Shown: positions 7,191 to 14,649 of the stretch, one piece after another | How positions within the stretch are numbered: position 1 is the first letter of the stretch | Layout: each line of letters starts with the position of its first letter | Assembly: GCF_000421345.1 (NCBI RefSeq) | Contig: NZ_ATWV01000020.1 | Location: 1 to 37,342 of the forward strand | Source: Treponema bryantii NK4A124 | Lineage (GTDB): Bacteria; Spirochaetota; Spirochaetia; Treponematales; Treponemataceae | Length of the DNA stretch: 37,342 nt | Direction of reading: 5' to 3' | Notes under the pieces: model-generated | What the model was told of the DNA's origin: nothing | Database searches by the model: none | The model's input: only the letters and a program-made list of their open reading frames with translations | Made by a program: the position numbers and the translations under genes

Positions 7191-7308
7191 ATAATTTTTT
7201 ATATCATAAACGATTGATTTTGTCATTAAAATTGTCCTTGAATATCTGTTTTTTTATCTTTCAATTAATACTTTAATGACAGAAGATAATTATTGATTTA
7301 TAATAAAT

Positions 7309-7431
7309 TTATTGTGCGTAGAGATTGCACTTGTTGTATCCTGCACAATTGTCGGTTAATGTAGAGATGCCTGCTGCGGGGTCGGACAGTCCTTGTCTGG
7401 CGGTTGAGGAAATGTGTCGAACTTCACCGAC
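7309..7431 (-). pseudogene. coding remnant, second VRHxSSTARQGLSDPAAGIS copy
   Basis: A 40-codon minus-strand open frame (stop at 7309-7311, upstream stop at 7432-7434) reading VGEVRHISSTARQGLSD and PAAGISTLTDNCAGYNKCN. It matches the end of the 5892-6107 frame over about 25 residues. There is no start codon and no upstream body, so it is a remnant. Confidence 0.35.
7347..7429 (+). repeat. inverted repeat D, right copy
   Basis: Reverse-complement partner of 6022-6105. It contains CCTGCTGCGGGGTCGGACAG and a small CGGACA/TGTCTG hairpin. Confidence 0.8.
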
Positions 7432-7533
7432 TTATTTTGTAAGATTCCTTGAATGGTCATTCTTTTGGAGGAATAGTACACCTATTCTGTGTGTCCTTTC
7501 AAGGTTTTTCTTTTATATTTATAAAAGAATGAT

Positions 7534-7563
7534 TTGGACAGGTAATATGGATTATAGTATAAT
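7534..7563 (+). promoter_or_regulatory. promoter of the membrane-protein pair
   Basis: TTGGAC (7534-7539) and TATAAT (7558-7563) with an 18-bp spacer, about 33 nt before the GTG start at 7596. The interval 7135-7533 otherwise contains repeats S and D and no intact gene. Confidence 0.55.
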
Positions 7564-7595
7564 AATATATAAATCTAATTTTAGAGGTATAAAAA

Positions 7596-8363
7596 GTGGG
7601 GGCATTTCTATTTGTAGTTATTCCTATAGTGATAGAACTGGTTTATGTAATTAGAAGCTTAATACAACACAGTTTTCAACTTGGTCCATTAATTATTTTT
7701 ATTTTTTATTTAATTTCAGTTTTCAATGCATGGGAAGATGGATTAGACTTTTTTAAGAAAAAAATAAAAGTTATTGTCTTCCTTATATTATTTCCTGCTA
7801 TATCAATATTAATTCTTACAAAACCTTTTAATCCAATTGATAAATTAACTGAAAATCTAAATCTTAAAGATTGGTATGATACTAAATATACAGAAAAAAA
7901 ATCTTATGGAAATGTGTATATATATAATGAAAGTCCGAATGAAGTTATCCGTTTATTTTATTCTGAAATGACAGAAAAACCTGATTCTTTTATAGATAAA
8001 TATGTTGATTCACGGTGGGGAATTGATATAAGTAAAAGAAGTATCATAAAAATCCAGAAAAATGAAGTAGGACAAATAAAAATCAGACCTGGAATATATA
8101 AATTATCTCTTGAAACAGAAAACATAAAAACAGGTGAACAATTTTATGTTGATTTAAATACTAAAGATACAAATCTAAAAAATATTACAGATAATTTTTT
8201 TGTTTTTGATGGAAACAATTTTTTTAGAATAGCGCTATGGGAAAGTCGTGATGCAGAACTTATTAATAACTTAAAAAGTGGTACATATACGGAACCTATT
8301 GTTATTTCAAAAGGTGAATCAGCAAGTAACAAAAGACAAAAGCGTATAGAAAAATATGAATAA
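7596..8363 (+). CDS. membrane protein of unknown function
   Basis: A 255-residue protein starting at GTG, with TTAGAGG 9-10 nt upstream. Three hydrophobic segments occupy about residues 3-20, 27-46 and 56-76. The rest is a soluble polar domain of about 175 residues, rich in N, D, K and I, without known motifs (YGNVYIYNESPNEVIRLFYS, IKIRPGIYKLSLETE, perhaps beta-rich). The downstream gene begins 13 nt later, so the two are surely co-expressed. The pair sits between repeat S copies B and C like a cassette and is very AT-rich. No family recognised. Confidence 0.65.
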   Translation: MGAFLFVVIPIVIELVYVIRSLIQHSFQLGPLIIFIFYLISVFNAWEDGLDFFKKKIKVIVFLILFPAISILILTKPFNPIDKLTENLNLKDWYDTKYTEKKSYGNVYIYNESPNEVIRLFYSEMTEKPDSFIDKYVDSRWGIDISKRSIIKIQKNEVGQIKIRPGIYKLSLETENIKTGEQFYVDLNTKDTNLKNITDNFFVFDGNNFFRIALWESRDAELINNLKSGTYTEPIVISKGESASNKRQKRIEKYE

Positions 8364-8375
8364 GGAGAATTAGAA

Positions 8376-9032
8376 ATGGAATATCAAATGACAGATTCTC
8401 AAAAATTAAAAAATTATTATTCAACTATTTATGAAAGCGTTGAATATAATGATTATATTATGGCGGAAAAAAGAAAAACACAGCAAATGAAAAACGCATC
8501 TAAACTTGGAAATGTAGTAGATTTTCTAATCAAAATGCTTGTTGCATCAATTTATCTTTCAATAGTTTTTGTATTTAAATATCATTACATATACTTTCCA
8601 ATTGTTATATTTATTTCAGTATTTTTTCTTATTATTAGTGTTCGTTCCTACAGAAGAGAAGAAAAAAGTTTCAATTTATTAACACAAGTCTTTAACGAAA
8701 AACAACAGTTATTTAATGATTTAATTAATAGAACAGAAAAACCTGCTATGCCAGAAGATAAATTAAACCCAGATTTTATAAAAACAATAATCGCTGTTTT
8801 TGATTCTGGACGAGCGGATACTTTTAAGGAAGCGTTACAAATTCATGAACAAGATTGCCAGCATAGAGAATTAGTTGCATATCAAAATTCTTTAATTGCA
8901 GCTGCAAATGCAGCTAGAAATGCAGCAGATGAGGCAAATGCTAGAGCTGCAAAAGCTAAAAAAGAAGCTGATTATCAAAGAAGAGAAGCAGAATATTGGC
9001 GACAAGAGGAATGGTATAGAAGAAACAGATAG
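8376..9032 (+). CDS. membrane protein with C-terminal Ala-rich coiled coil
   Basis: A 218-residue protein with TAAGGAG 7 nt before ATG; that TAA is also the stop codon of the preceding gene. Two adjacent membrane segments span about residues 50-65 and 69-88. The C-terminal 50 residues (AAANAARNAADEANARAA, then KKEADYQRREAEYWRQ) form a long charged, alanine-rich helix, likely a coiled coil on the cytoplasmic side. No enzymatic motif. Probably a partner of the 7596-8363 membrane protein. Confidence 0.65.
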   Translation: MEYQMTDSQKLKNYYSTIYESVEYNDYIMAEKRKTQQMKNASKLGNVVDFLIKMLVASIYLSIVFVFKYHYIYFPIVIFISVFFLIISVRSYRREEKSFNLLTQVFNEKQQLFNDLINRTEKPAMPEDKLNPDFIKTIIAVFDSGRADTFKEALQIHEQDCQHRELVAYQNSLIAAANAARNAADEANARAAKAKKEADYQRREAEYWRQEEWYRRNR

Positions 9033-9074
9033 TTCAATTAGGTGGGTGCTGCCGCTTCATTAATACAATTTAAA

Positions 9075-9142
9075 GGATCCAGCTGAAGCAACTTACTTCT
9101 ATCAACGCGGATATTGCAGAGGTTGTTCACAAATCTGACTCC
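9075..9142 (+). repeat. 68-bp structured repeat S, copy C
   Basis: Third copy, again 68 bp, GGATCCAGCT to TCTGACTCC. The 31 bp before it (GGTGGGTGCTGCC and on) match the end of the nuclease-like gene at 7089-7122, reading VGAAASLIQFKGSS-stop, although no body of that gene precedes it. Confidence 0.75.
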
Positions 9143-9226
9143 TTAAATATTCTACTGTATAAAAATGAAAGTGTCATTAAAGTTTGACTTTAATAATATG
9201 AATGATTCTATTTCTTCAAATTATTT

Positions 9227-9254
9227 GTTACCAAAATTATACAGTTTTGGTAAC
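9227..9254. terminator. perfect hairpin after the AlbA_2 gene
   Basis: GTTACCAAAA-TTATACAG-TTTTGGTAAC is a perfect 10-bp stem lying 1 nt beyond the stop codon of the 9256 gene. There is no long T-run, so it is either a weak terminator or an mRNA-end stabiliser. It also marks the border of the cassette zone. Confidence 0.45.
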
Positions 9255-9255
9255 A

Positions 9256-11055
9256 TTACTTTGTCTTATATGCTTGATTTGGATCCGTAGGATTCTCAGG
9301 AATTGTAAGCTCTAAATCGATATTTACCATTTTTGAAAGGTAGAATTTCTTAATATATTCCTCATCCCTATCAAAAATTTCTGCAAGTTGTTTTTTGGTT
9401 CTAGGAGCCTCTTTACATAATTCAATTATGAGCTTTCTTACATCTTCTTTGTCAGGTCTTTTGCCTAATTTTTCAATCCTATTTCTCAAAGCTGGGGATA
9501 TTGTATCTGAGCTAGGGATATTAACTGGGGATATTTCATTCGAGCTAGGGATATTAACTGGGGATATTGTAGCCAATATATAATACGCAACCTCTTCAGT
9601 TCTACCTTTCTGAACTAAAACTCCCGCTTGTTCCATTTTTACCAATTCTTCAAAAGCATCTGTAAGAGAAACAAGATTCATCTGAGAATATGTCAGAGTA
9701 TCAACAGCTCCGACTTCACGAGCAAAGAGTAAAGCCTCTTTTTGATTCTTATTGAAATCATACCGTTCATAGAGTCCAAGCCATTTTATATCATCTTCGT
9801 TATAAAACGGTTTTACAAGCAATCGGATTGTAAAGGAATCATCCCGTCTATTTGACTCAAATGTTGGAAGCGGCATTTTATTTTCAGAAAGCAGGCGACG
9901 GATTGTACGAATTCCAGTTCCCTTTGTTTCTGCAAGGTTTGTCTCATGAAAAATCGTTGCAAGATGGTAATTTCGAGTATAACTTCCAGCATTACCTATG
10001 AATTCCTGGTCTTTCAAAGAAAAGCCTGCATTTATTATTTCAATTCGATTATTATAGCGGATAATCTGGGTAGGGCGATTCATTCTGTATGAACGATGCA
10101 TGATTGAGTTTACAATTGCTTCTCGTAATACTCGGTCAGGAAGGTCCGGAGTAGTAGTTGCCTGAATCTGTCCTTCTTTCAATGAGAAATTAAGAGGAAG
10201 TTCTGAACGAACTGCATCTAAAATGCTATTCAGCTGCAGCAAATAAGAACCTGTAAATTCGATTGTTGAAAAACGTTCATCAGGATTCTGTACCCATTCA
10301 TTTCCATGAACACGGATATAATCAATGCGTGCCAAAGGACAGAACTTTCTATGAGCTTCTTTTGTGCCAAACATCAAAAGTCCTGTATAAGTTAAAGTGC
10401 CGTTTTCAGTCAAACAATCAAGAGATTCCAAGAGTTCTTTGTTGTCATATTTTAATTCAGCAGCTTCTGGATTTACACGAGATCTAAGCATTCTGTAATA
10501 GTCCAGGGCTTTTTCATCAACGTCTTTTATAGAGGTTCTTTTGACTTCACCAGAATCAAAACTTGAATCATCCAAATAAAAAGAACGTAAATCATCTTCG
10601 GTACAACGCTGGTCGCTGGAACCAATTCTACGCCAAGCACCTTGCGGAAGCCCATGCTTTTGAAAATATAATGGCTTTTGCTGAGAAGGAAGTTCTGGAA
10701 CAAAAATCTTTAATATATTCTTTCCATCAAGCTGTTCTACATCAATTCTTGGGCGAACAGCCATATTAAACATACTTGCACATTGAGTAGAAATATCAAG
10801 TTGCTTTTTATCGGGATCCTTTACTCCCTCAATTATGAATCGGTCGTCTTTAGATTTTTTATCTTCGCCAATTCCAAGAAGAATATAACCTCCGCCAAGT
10901 CCGGACTCATTGCTGAATGAGCATACGGATTCCATCAAGGATTCTGAAGTATCATCTTCACCTTTGGCTTCAATCCATACACATTCATCGGCCTGAGTAA
11001 GTCTTTCATATAATTCTTTAGCAGTGTATATCTTCATATTTCTATTATCGCTCAT
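9256..11055 (-). CDS. AlbA_2-domain ATP-binding regulator
   Basis: 599 residues from ATG at 11055 (GAGGTG just upstream; a GTG two codons earlier overlaps the ribosome site). The N-terminus (about 8-135) is a Schlafen/AlbA_2 domain: YERLTQADECVWIEAKGE, then FSNESGLGGGYILLGIGE. The middle (about 260-400) is a GHKL-like ATPase module with LREAIVNSIMHRSY and GTGIRTIRRLL, as in DUF4062/COG2865-type proteins. The C-terminus carries winged-helix segments. Residues about 495-520 contain an 11-residue tandem repeat (ISPVNIPSS). COG2865 proteins are probable transcriptional regulators. The gene begins 14 nt after the integrase stop, so it is probably co-transcribed with the integrase. Confidence 0.8.
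   Translation of the reverse strand: MSDNRNMKIYTAKELYERLTQADECVWIEAKGEDDTSESLMESVCSFSNESGLGGGYILLGIGEDKKSKDDRFIIEGVKDPDKKQLDISTQCASMFNMAVRPRIDVEQLDGKNILKIFVPELPSQQKPLYFQKHGLPQGAWRRIGSSDQRCTEDDLRSFYLDDSSFDSGEVKRTSIKDVDEKALDYYRMLRSRVNPEAAELKYDNKELLESLDCLTENGTLTYTGLLMFGTKEAHRKFCPLARIDYIRVHGNEWVQNPDERFSTIEFTGSYLLQLNSILDAVRSELPLNFSLKEGQIQATTTPDLPDRVLREAIVNSIMHRSYRMNRPTQIIRYNNRIEIINAGFSLKDQEFIGNAGSYTRNYHLATIFHETNLAETKGTGIRTIRRLLSENKMPLPTFESNRRDDSFTIRLLVKPFYNEDDIKWLGLYERYDFNKNQKEALLFAREVGAVDTLTYSQMNLVSLTDAFEELVKMEQAGVLVQKGRTEEVAYYILATISPVNIPSSNEISPVNIPSSDTISPALRNRIEKLGKRPDKEDVRKLIIELCKEAPRTKKQLAEIFDRDEEYIKKFYLSKMVNIDLELTIPENPTDPNQAYKTK
9494..9574. repeat. 33-bp in-frame tandem repeat
   Basis: Two full 33-bp units (9494-9526, 9527-9559) and 15 bp of a third, built from GGGATATT steps. 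Each unit is 11 codons, so copy-number change would not shift the frame of the AlbA_2 gene. Confidence 0.85.
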
Positions 11056-11069
11056 TTTCACCTCTTTTT

Positions 11070-12251
11070 CTACTCAAACAACCTGTTAGCGGCCTCTGCG
11101 GCAGGCTTTACCGCTTCAACCATTTCTGGAATAGCTGCTCTTGTATAATGGTCCGTCATGGCAAGACTTGTATGACCTGCAATCTTCTGAACTGTTTCTC
11201 CGGCAACATCACGGCGCATACGGGTAATGTATGTATAACGTAATGAATGTGGAGAAAGCCTTCTTGTACCAACATTTATTCCTGAAAATTCCAGAGCTTG
11301 CTTAAACCATTTTTCTGCAAGCCATCTTCTTATTGGGTGTCCATAACGAAGAAAAACATAATCATCAGGTCCAGAATTATTTTCCTGAATATACTTTTTC
11401 ATTATGTCATGTATATTATCTGGAATTGGAACTACACGAATCTTACGGTCTTCTTCAGAACCTTTCTTATTGAAGTTAGTCCTTATTCTTTCATCATTTT
11501 TATAAAAGCCATCAACAACAAACATCTTTTGGTCAAAAAGAAATTGATTTGCTTTTATTCCAATGCCTTCGCTGATTCGGAGTCCAAAATTTGCGCAACA
11601 TAAAAGCATAAGGTAGATTGATCTATGTCCTTCATCAAATTGCGGATGATTACGGTATTTATCGTTACTTAGATTTATCCACAGGCTTTCATCAAATAAA
11701 ATATTCAATTCTTCAGTTGTAAAGATATCTTTCTTTTTTGAATCACGAATAAAAGACGGAAAGTCTAACTTTGGAATGTACGGAAGTCCCATAAATGGAG
11801 CTTCATCATAAATATCACGGATGGCAGTTATAAAGTTATTCTTCCAGCTGCCAGAACGATTGTAATTAATCAGGAACTCAGTAACCATAGGAATAGTCAG
11901 ATCTTTTAATTCCATATCACCAAATTGCTGATCTATAAGATTAAGATAGAAACGCTTATTTCTAAGGGTTGCCTTATCCCATTTCTTACCAAGTTTCTTG
12001 TTTCTTTCAACGTGCTCGCTTCCAGGAACAAACATATACTTGGTAATATCTTTAATTGTGATTTTCTTCTCTGCAAATAATGGTGGCAAAGCAGAAACAA
12101 AAGCGTATGCTTCAGCCTGTGTCTTGCAACCTTTACAGACTTTCTGACGCATCACGCCTGTAAACGGGTCATTCCAATAGTAATACCACTTGTGTACGGT
12201 CTTACCTTTTGATTGAATTGATTTTTTGAAGAGATGATAGTTTGAATCCAT
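11070..12251 (-). CDS. int: tyrosine recombinase / integrase
   Basis: 393 residues from ATG at 12251, with GGAGG 5 nt upstream (a longer frame lacks a site). The N-terminal part is an arm-binding domain with a C-x-x-C pair (CKGCK), followed by a core-binding domain and the catalytic domain. Catalytic residues visible: Arg225 in GLRISEG, His335 and Arg338 in HSLRYTY, His360 in AGHTSLAMT and the nucleophile Tyr369 in DHYTR. It faces away from an adjacent tRNA-Met gene with a broken 3' half, the usual position of an integrase at one end of an integrated element. The AlbA_2-type gene follows directly. Confidence 0.92.
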   Translation of the reverse strand: MDSNYHLFKKSIQSKGKTVHKWYYYWNDPFTGVMRQKVCKGCKTQAEAYAFVSALPPLFAEKKITIKDITKYMFVPGSEHVERNKKLGKKWDKATLRNKRFYLNLIDQQFGDMELKDLTIPMVTEFLINYNRSGSWKNNFITAIRDIYDEAPFMGLPYIPKLDFPSFIRDSKKKDIFTTEELNILFDESLWINLSNDKYRNHPQFDEGHRSIYLMLLCCANFGLRISEGIGIKANQFLFDQKMFVVDGFYKNDERIRTNFNKKGSEEDRKIRVVPIPDNIHDIMKKYIQENNSGPDDYVFLRYGHPIRRWLAEKWFKQALEFSGINVGTRRLSPHSLRYTYITRMRRDVAGETVQKIAGHTSLAMTDHYTRAAIPEMVEAVKPAAEAANRLFE

Positions 12252-12347
12252 AATGGCCTCCAAGTTTTTTATGCTAAGCACTTAATATTCGCTTAACATT
12301 TTCAATAACCTGAAGGTCAGATTAATTAGTAAATGCTTGTATTATAT

Positions 12348-12379
12348 AGATTTAGCACCTATCCCGAAGTGCTAAATCT
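12348..12379. repeat. hairpin abutting the tRNA 3' end
   Basis: AGATTTAGCAC (12348-12358) and GTGCTAAATCT (12369-12379) form a perfect 11-bp stem, ending 1 nt from the tRNA gene. It could be the tRNA terminator, although no T-run follows, or part of an attachment site. Confidence 0.5.
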
Positions 12380-12380
12380 T

Positions 12381-12453
12381 GATTGGTCTCTAGACTTGAA
12401 CCAAGGACCAAAGGATTATGAGTCCTCTGCTCTAACCACTGAGCTAATGGCCC
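12381..12453 (-). tRNA. tRNA-Met(CAU)-like gene with aberrant 3' half
   Basis: The 5' part is a good elongator-type tRNA: T8-A9, D stem GCTC/GAGC, anticodon stem GAGGA/TCCTT and loop CTCATAA with anticodon CAT. The T-loop TTCAAGT is present. However, T-stem CTTGG does not pair well with CTAGA, and acceptor GGGCCAT does not pair with GACCAAT. The expected 3' part would read CCAAGATGGCCC. No CCA is encoded. The break falls just after the T-loop, next to the integrase. It may be a tRNA gene split by integration, and is probably not functional as it stands. Confidence 0.65.
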
Positions 12454-12569
12454 GAAATGTTTTTATAATTTATCAGAAAATCACATAAAATTCAATAAGT
12501 AAAAAAAACATTGCATTCTTATTCACCTAGTGTAATAATTGATAGATACGGGGAGAAAGGAATCTTAAA

Positions 12570-13859
12570 ATGAGTATTTATACAAAAGAAAATGTTTCAG
12601 ACTTATTGTTTTCAATAATTGATGCAATAATTATTGTTGATGCCGAAAAAGATTCTTACAATACCATTAAAAAGCAGGGTATTTTTGAAAAGCTTGTTGA
12701 AGATGAAGGCAGCTACAAAAGTCTGGTCGAAAAGCTTTGGTTCCATTTGAATAATAATCCTAAAAAGATTACAGATGACTATCATGTTTTTATTCCAATG
12801 ATAGGGCAGTTCAAGGGTAAATATGTTGACCGTATAAATCTCAGTATTGAAGAAAAAATCCATCAGGTTCAGATTTCAATTTATCCAATAGATGAATCCT
12901 GCAAAAAGTATATTTTTATTCTTGATGAGCTTGATAACAGTGAATATCTGCGTGATTTCCAGACGGCGAGAAAGCTCGACACAATGCAGAACACCTTCCT
13001 TTTCTCTATGTATGTTGATTTGATTAAAGATATTTCTTACAGCATTAACGTAACTGAACTTTCTGATAATCCGCAGAATTATGATGTAAAATATACAGAA
13101 TGGCGAATGATGATTGTAAATATGATCTGGCCGGATGATCAGAAGCTCTTCCTTGAACGTACTGATCCGGACTGGCTTAAGAAAAATCTTGAACCGGGCC
13201 GTGCCACTTCCTTTGACTGCCAGATGAAAAACCTTGAAGGTGTGTTTATCTGGGTTAAGCTGATTTTCAGCCGGGCTGCTACAACAAACGATGAAGATTT
13301 CCGTTTTGTATTCATGGTTCAGAACATTCATGAAAATCATATGAAGCTTTTTGACACCCTCAAGCGTTATGAAGAACTGGCTTCTAAAGATCCTCTTACA
13401 GATATTTATAATCATGGCCGCATTGAAACAGAAATCAGTAATTCAATTGAAGGCTTTAACAGCGACGGAAAACCTGTTTCATTTATGATGCTGGATATCG
13501 ACTTTTTCAAAAAGGTAAATGATGAATTTGGGCATTCTGTCGGCGATTTTGTTCTTAAGGCTTTTGTAAAGGTTGTAAATGATTTTATTACTCCTTATAA
13601 GTTTGCAATTGGCCGCTGGGGTGGAGAAGAATTTGTCTGTGTCTGCTATGGTATGGATCTTGAGCACTTGAAGCCTATTGCAGAGGGGCTGCGAAAAGCT
13701 GTAGAAGATGCTGAGTTTGAAAAGGGCATTAAAATTACCTGCAGTATTGGTCTTACTCAGGTGACAAAAGACGATACTGCCCAGATTATTTTCGACCGCG
13801 TAGACAGCGCAATGTATGAGGCAAAGACAAGCGGTCGAAATCGTATAATTCAAAGATAA
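12570..13859 (+). CDS. diguanylate cyclase (GGDEF) with N-terminal sensor
   Basis: A 429-residue cytosolic protein. The first 270 residues look like one or two PAS-type sensory domains. The GGDEF domain begins at DPLTDIYNHGR; it has the metal-binding Asp in FMMLDIDFFKKVND, and the active-site motif is GGEEF (about 351-355), an accepted variant. It should make cyclic-di-GMP from two GTP. The RxxD inhibitory site upstream of the motif is absent (YKFAIGRWGGEEF), so product inhibition through it is unlikely. The ribosome site is GAAAGGA. It is convergent with ecfT, with a 6-nt gap and no obvious terminator. Confidence 0.9.
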   Translation: MSIYTKENVSDLLFSIIDAIIIVDAEKDSYNTIKKQGIFEKLVEDEGSYKSLVEKLWFHLNNNPKKITDDYHVFIPMIGQFKGKYVDRINLSIEEKIHQVQISIYPIDESCKKYIFILDELDNSEYLRDFQTARKLDTMQNTFLFSMYVDLIKDISYSINVTELSDNPQNYDVKYTEWRMMIVNMIWPDDQKLFLERTDPDWLKKNLEPGRATSFDCQMKNLEGVFIWVKLIFSRAATTNDEDFRFVFMVQNIHENHMKLFDTLKRYEELASKDPLTDIYNHGRIETEISNSIEGFNSDGKPVSFMMLDIDFFKKVNDEFGHSVGDFVLKAFVKVVNDFITPYKFAIGRWGGEEFVCVCYGMDLEHLKPIAEGLRKAVEDAEFEKGIKITCSIGLTQVTKDDTAQIIFDRVDSAMYEAKTSGRNRIIQR

Positions 13860-13865
13860 TTTTCT

Positions 13866-14648
13866 TTAGAGTATAATTCCACCGGCGAGCACGGCAGCTC
13901 CAATCAACATGAAAACAAGGTCTCTGAAATGTACCTTGTATGATTTTGTACAGCAGGCTCTTGTGCGCAGATAAAAGCCGCGGAGCTCTGCTGCAGTTGC
14001 TGTTGATTCAATCTTACGTACAGAAGAAATCAAAAGAGGGAAGCAGAGGGGTAAAATCATACCAAATTTCTTGAATGGATTTTTTACTTCAAAGTCTACG
14101 CCACGTGCCTGCTGCGATTCAATAATTCCGCTCATCTCAATCGAAAAAATCGGAATAAAGCGGATGGCACTGGTAAAGGTAAAAGCATATTTATAAGGAA
14201 TGTGCAGATATTTTACCATTGTGTTGGAAAGGTCATTGAGGTTAGTTACAGAAATCAAAATTGAAAGGGGAAGTGTTGCTCCCATAAGTCGGAGTACAAG
14301 CAGAAGACCTTTTTGAATCGCAAGACCAGTTATTGAAAAACTACCGACTGTTAGGATTGGATCTCCCTGACGGATAACAAGTACCTGGAGAATAAATAAG
14401 AAGATAGACATTTTGATAAGGCCCTTGAGGATTCCCATGGTTCTTTGTAAAAGTCCGTTTCCATGTATGAAGCCTGCGTTCCCGGCAACTGCCATGAGCA
14501 CATTAAAAAGTATTACTCCAATCAGGTAAAAAGGATTTGATGAGCAGAAAGAAGCTGCACAAATCAAAATTGAGACAAATATTTTTACAAGGGGATGCAT
14601 TCTGTGAAGCACTGAGCTTCCTGGTAAGTAGTCTAAAAAGCCTTTCAT
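13866..14648 (-). CDS. ecfT: ECF transporter transmembrane component EcfT
   Basis: A 260-residue integral membrane protein with about five hydrophobic segments. It carries the two short EcfT signatures: ESQQARGVDFE and TATAAELRGFYLRTR correspond to the two A-R-G coupling-helix motifs that dock on the ATPases. It links the ATPase energy to the substrate-binding S component. ATG at 14648 follows the EcfA stop by 1 nt and has AAGGAG, completing an S-A-T operon. Confidence 0.9.
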   Translation of the reverse strand: MKGFLDYLPGSSVLHRMHPLVKIFVSILICAASFCSSNPFYLIGVILFNVLMAVAGNAGFIHGNGLLQRTMGILKGLIKMSIFLFILQVLVIRQGDPILTVGSFSITGLAIQKGLLLVLRLMGATLPLSILISVTNLNDLSNTMVKYLHIPYKYAFTFTSAIRFIPIFSIEMSGIIESQQARGVDFEVKNPFKKFGMILPLCFPLLISSVRKIESTATAAELRGFYLRTRACCTKSYKVHFRDLVFMLIGAAVLAGGIIL

Positions 14649-14649
14649 T

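Noticed and set aside
7325-7654. 109-codon plus-strand frame
   Set aside because: It runs over repeat D in the wrong strand for the conserved peptide and overlaps the promoter and start of the real gene at 7596.
9494-9574. CRISPR-like short repeat
   Set aside because: Tandem 33-bp units without spacers inside a coding gene, so this is a protein repeat.
12612-13853. Minus-strand frames opposite the diguanylate cyclase
   Set aside because: Complement of a well-supported gene; no start signals or recognisable domains.
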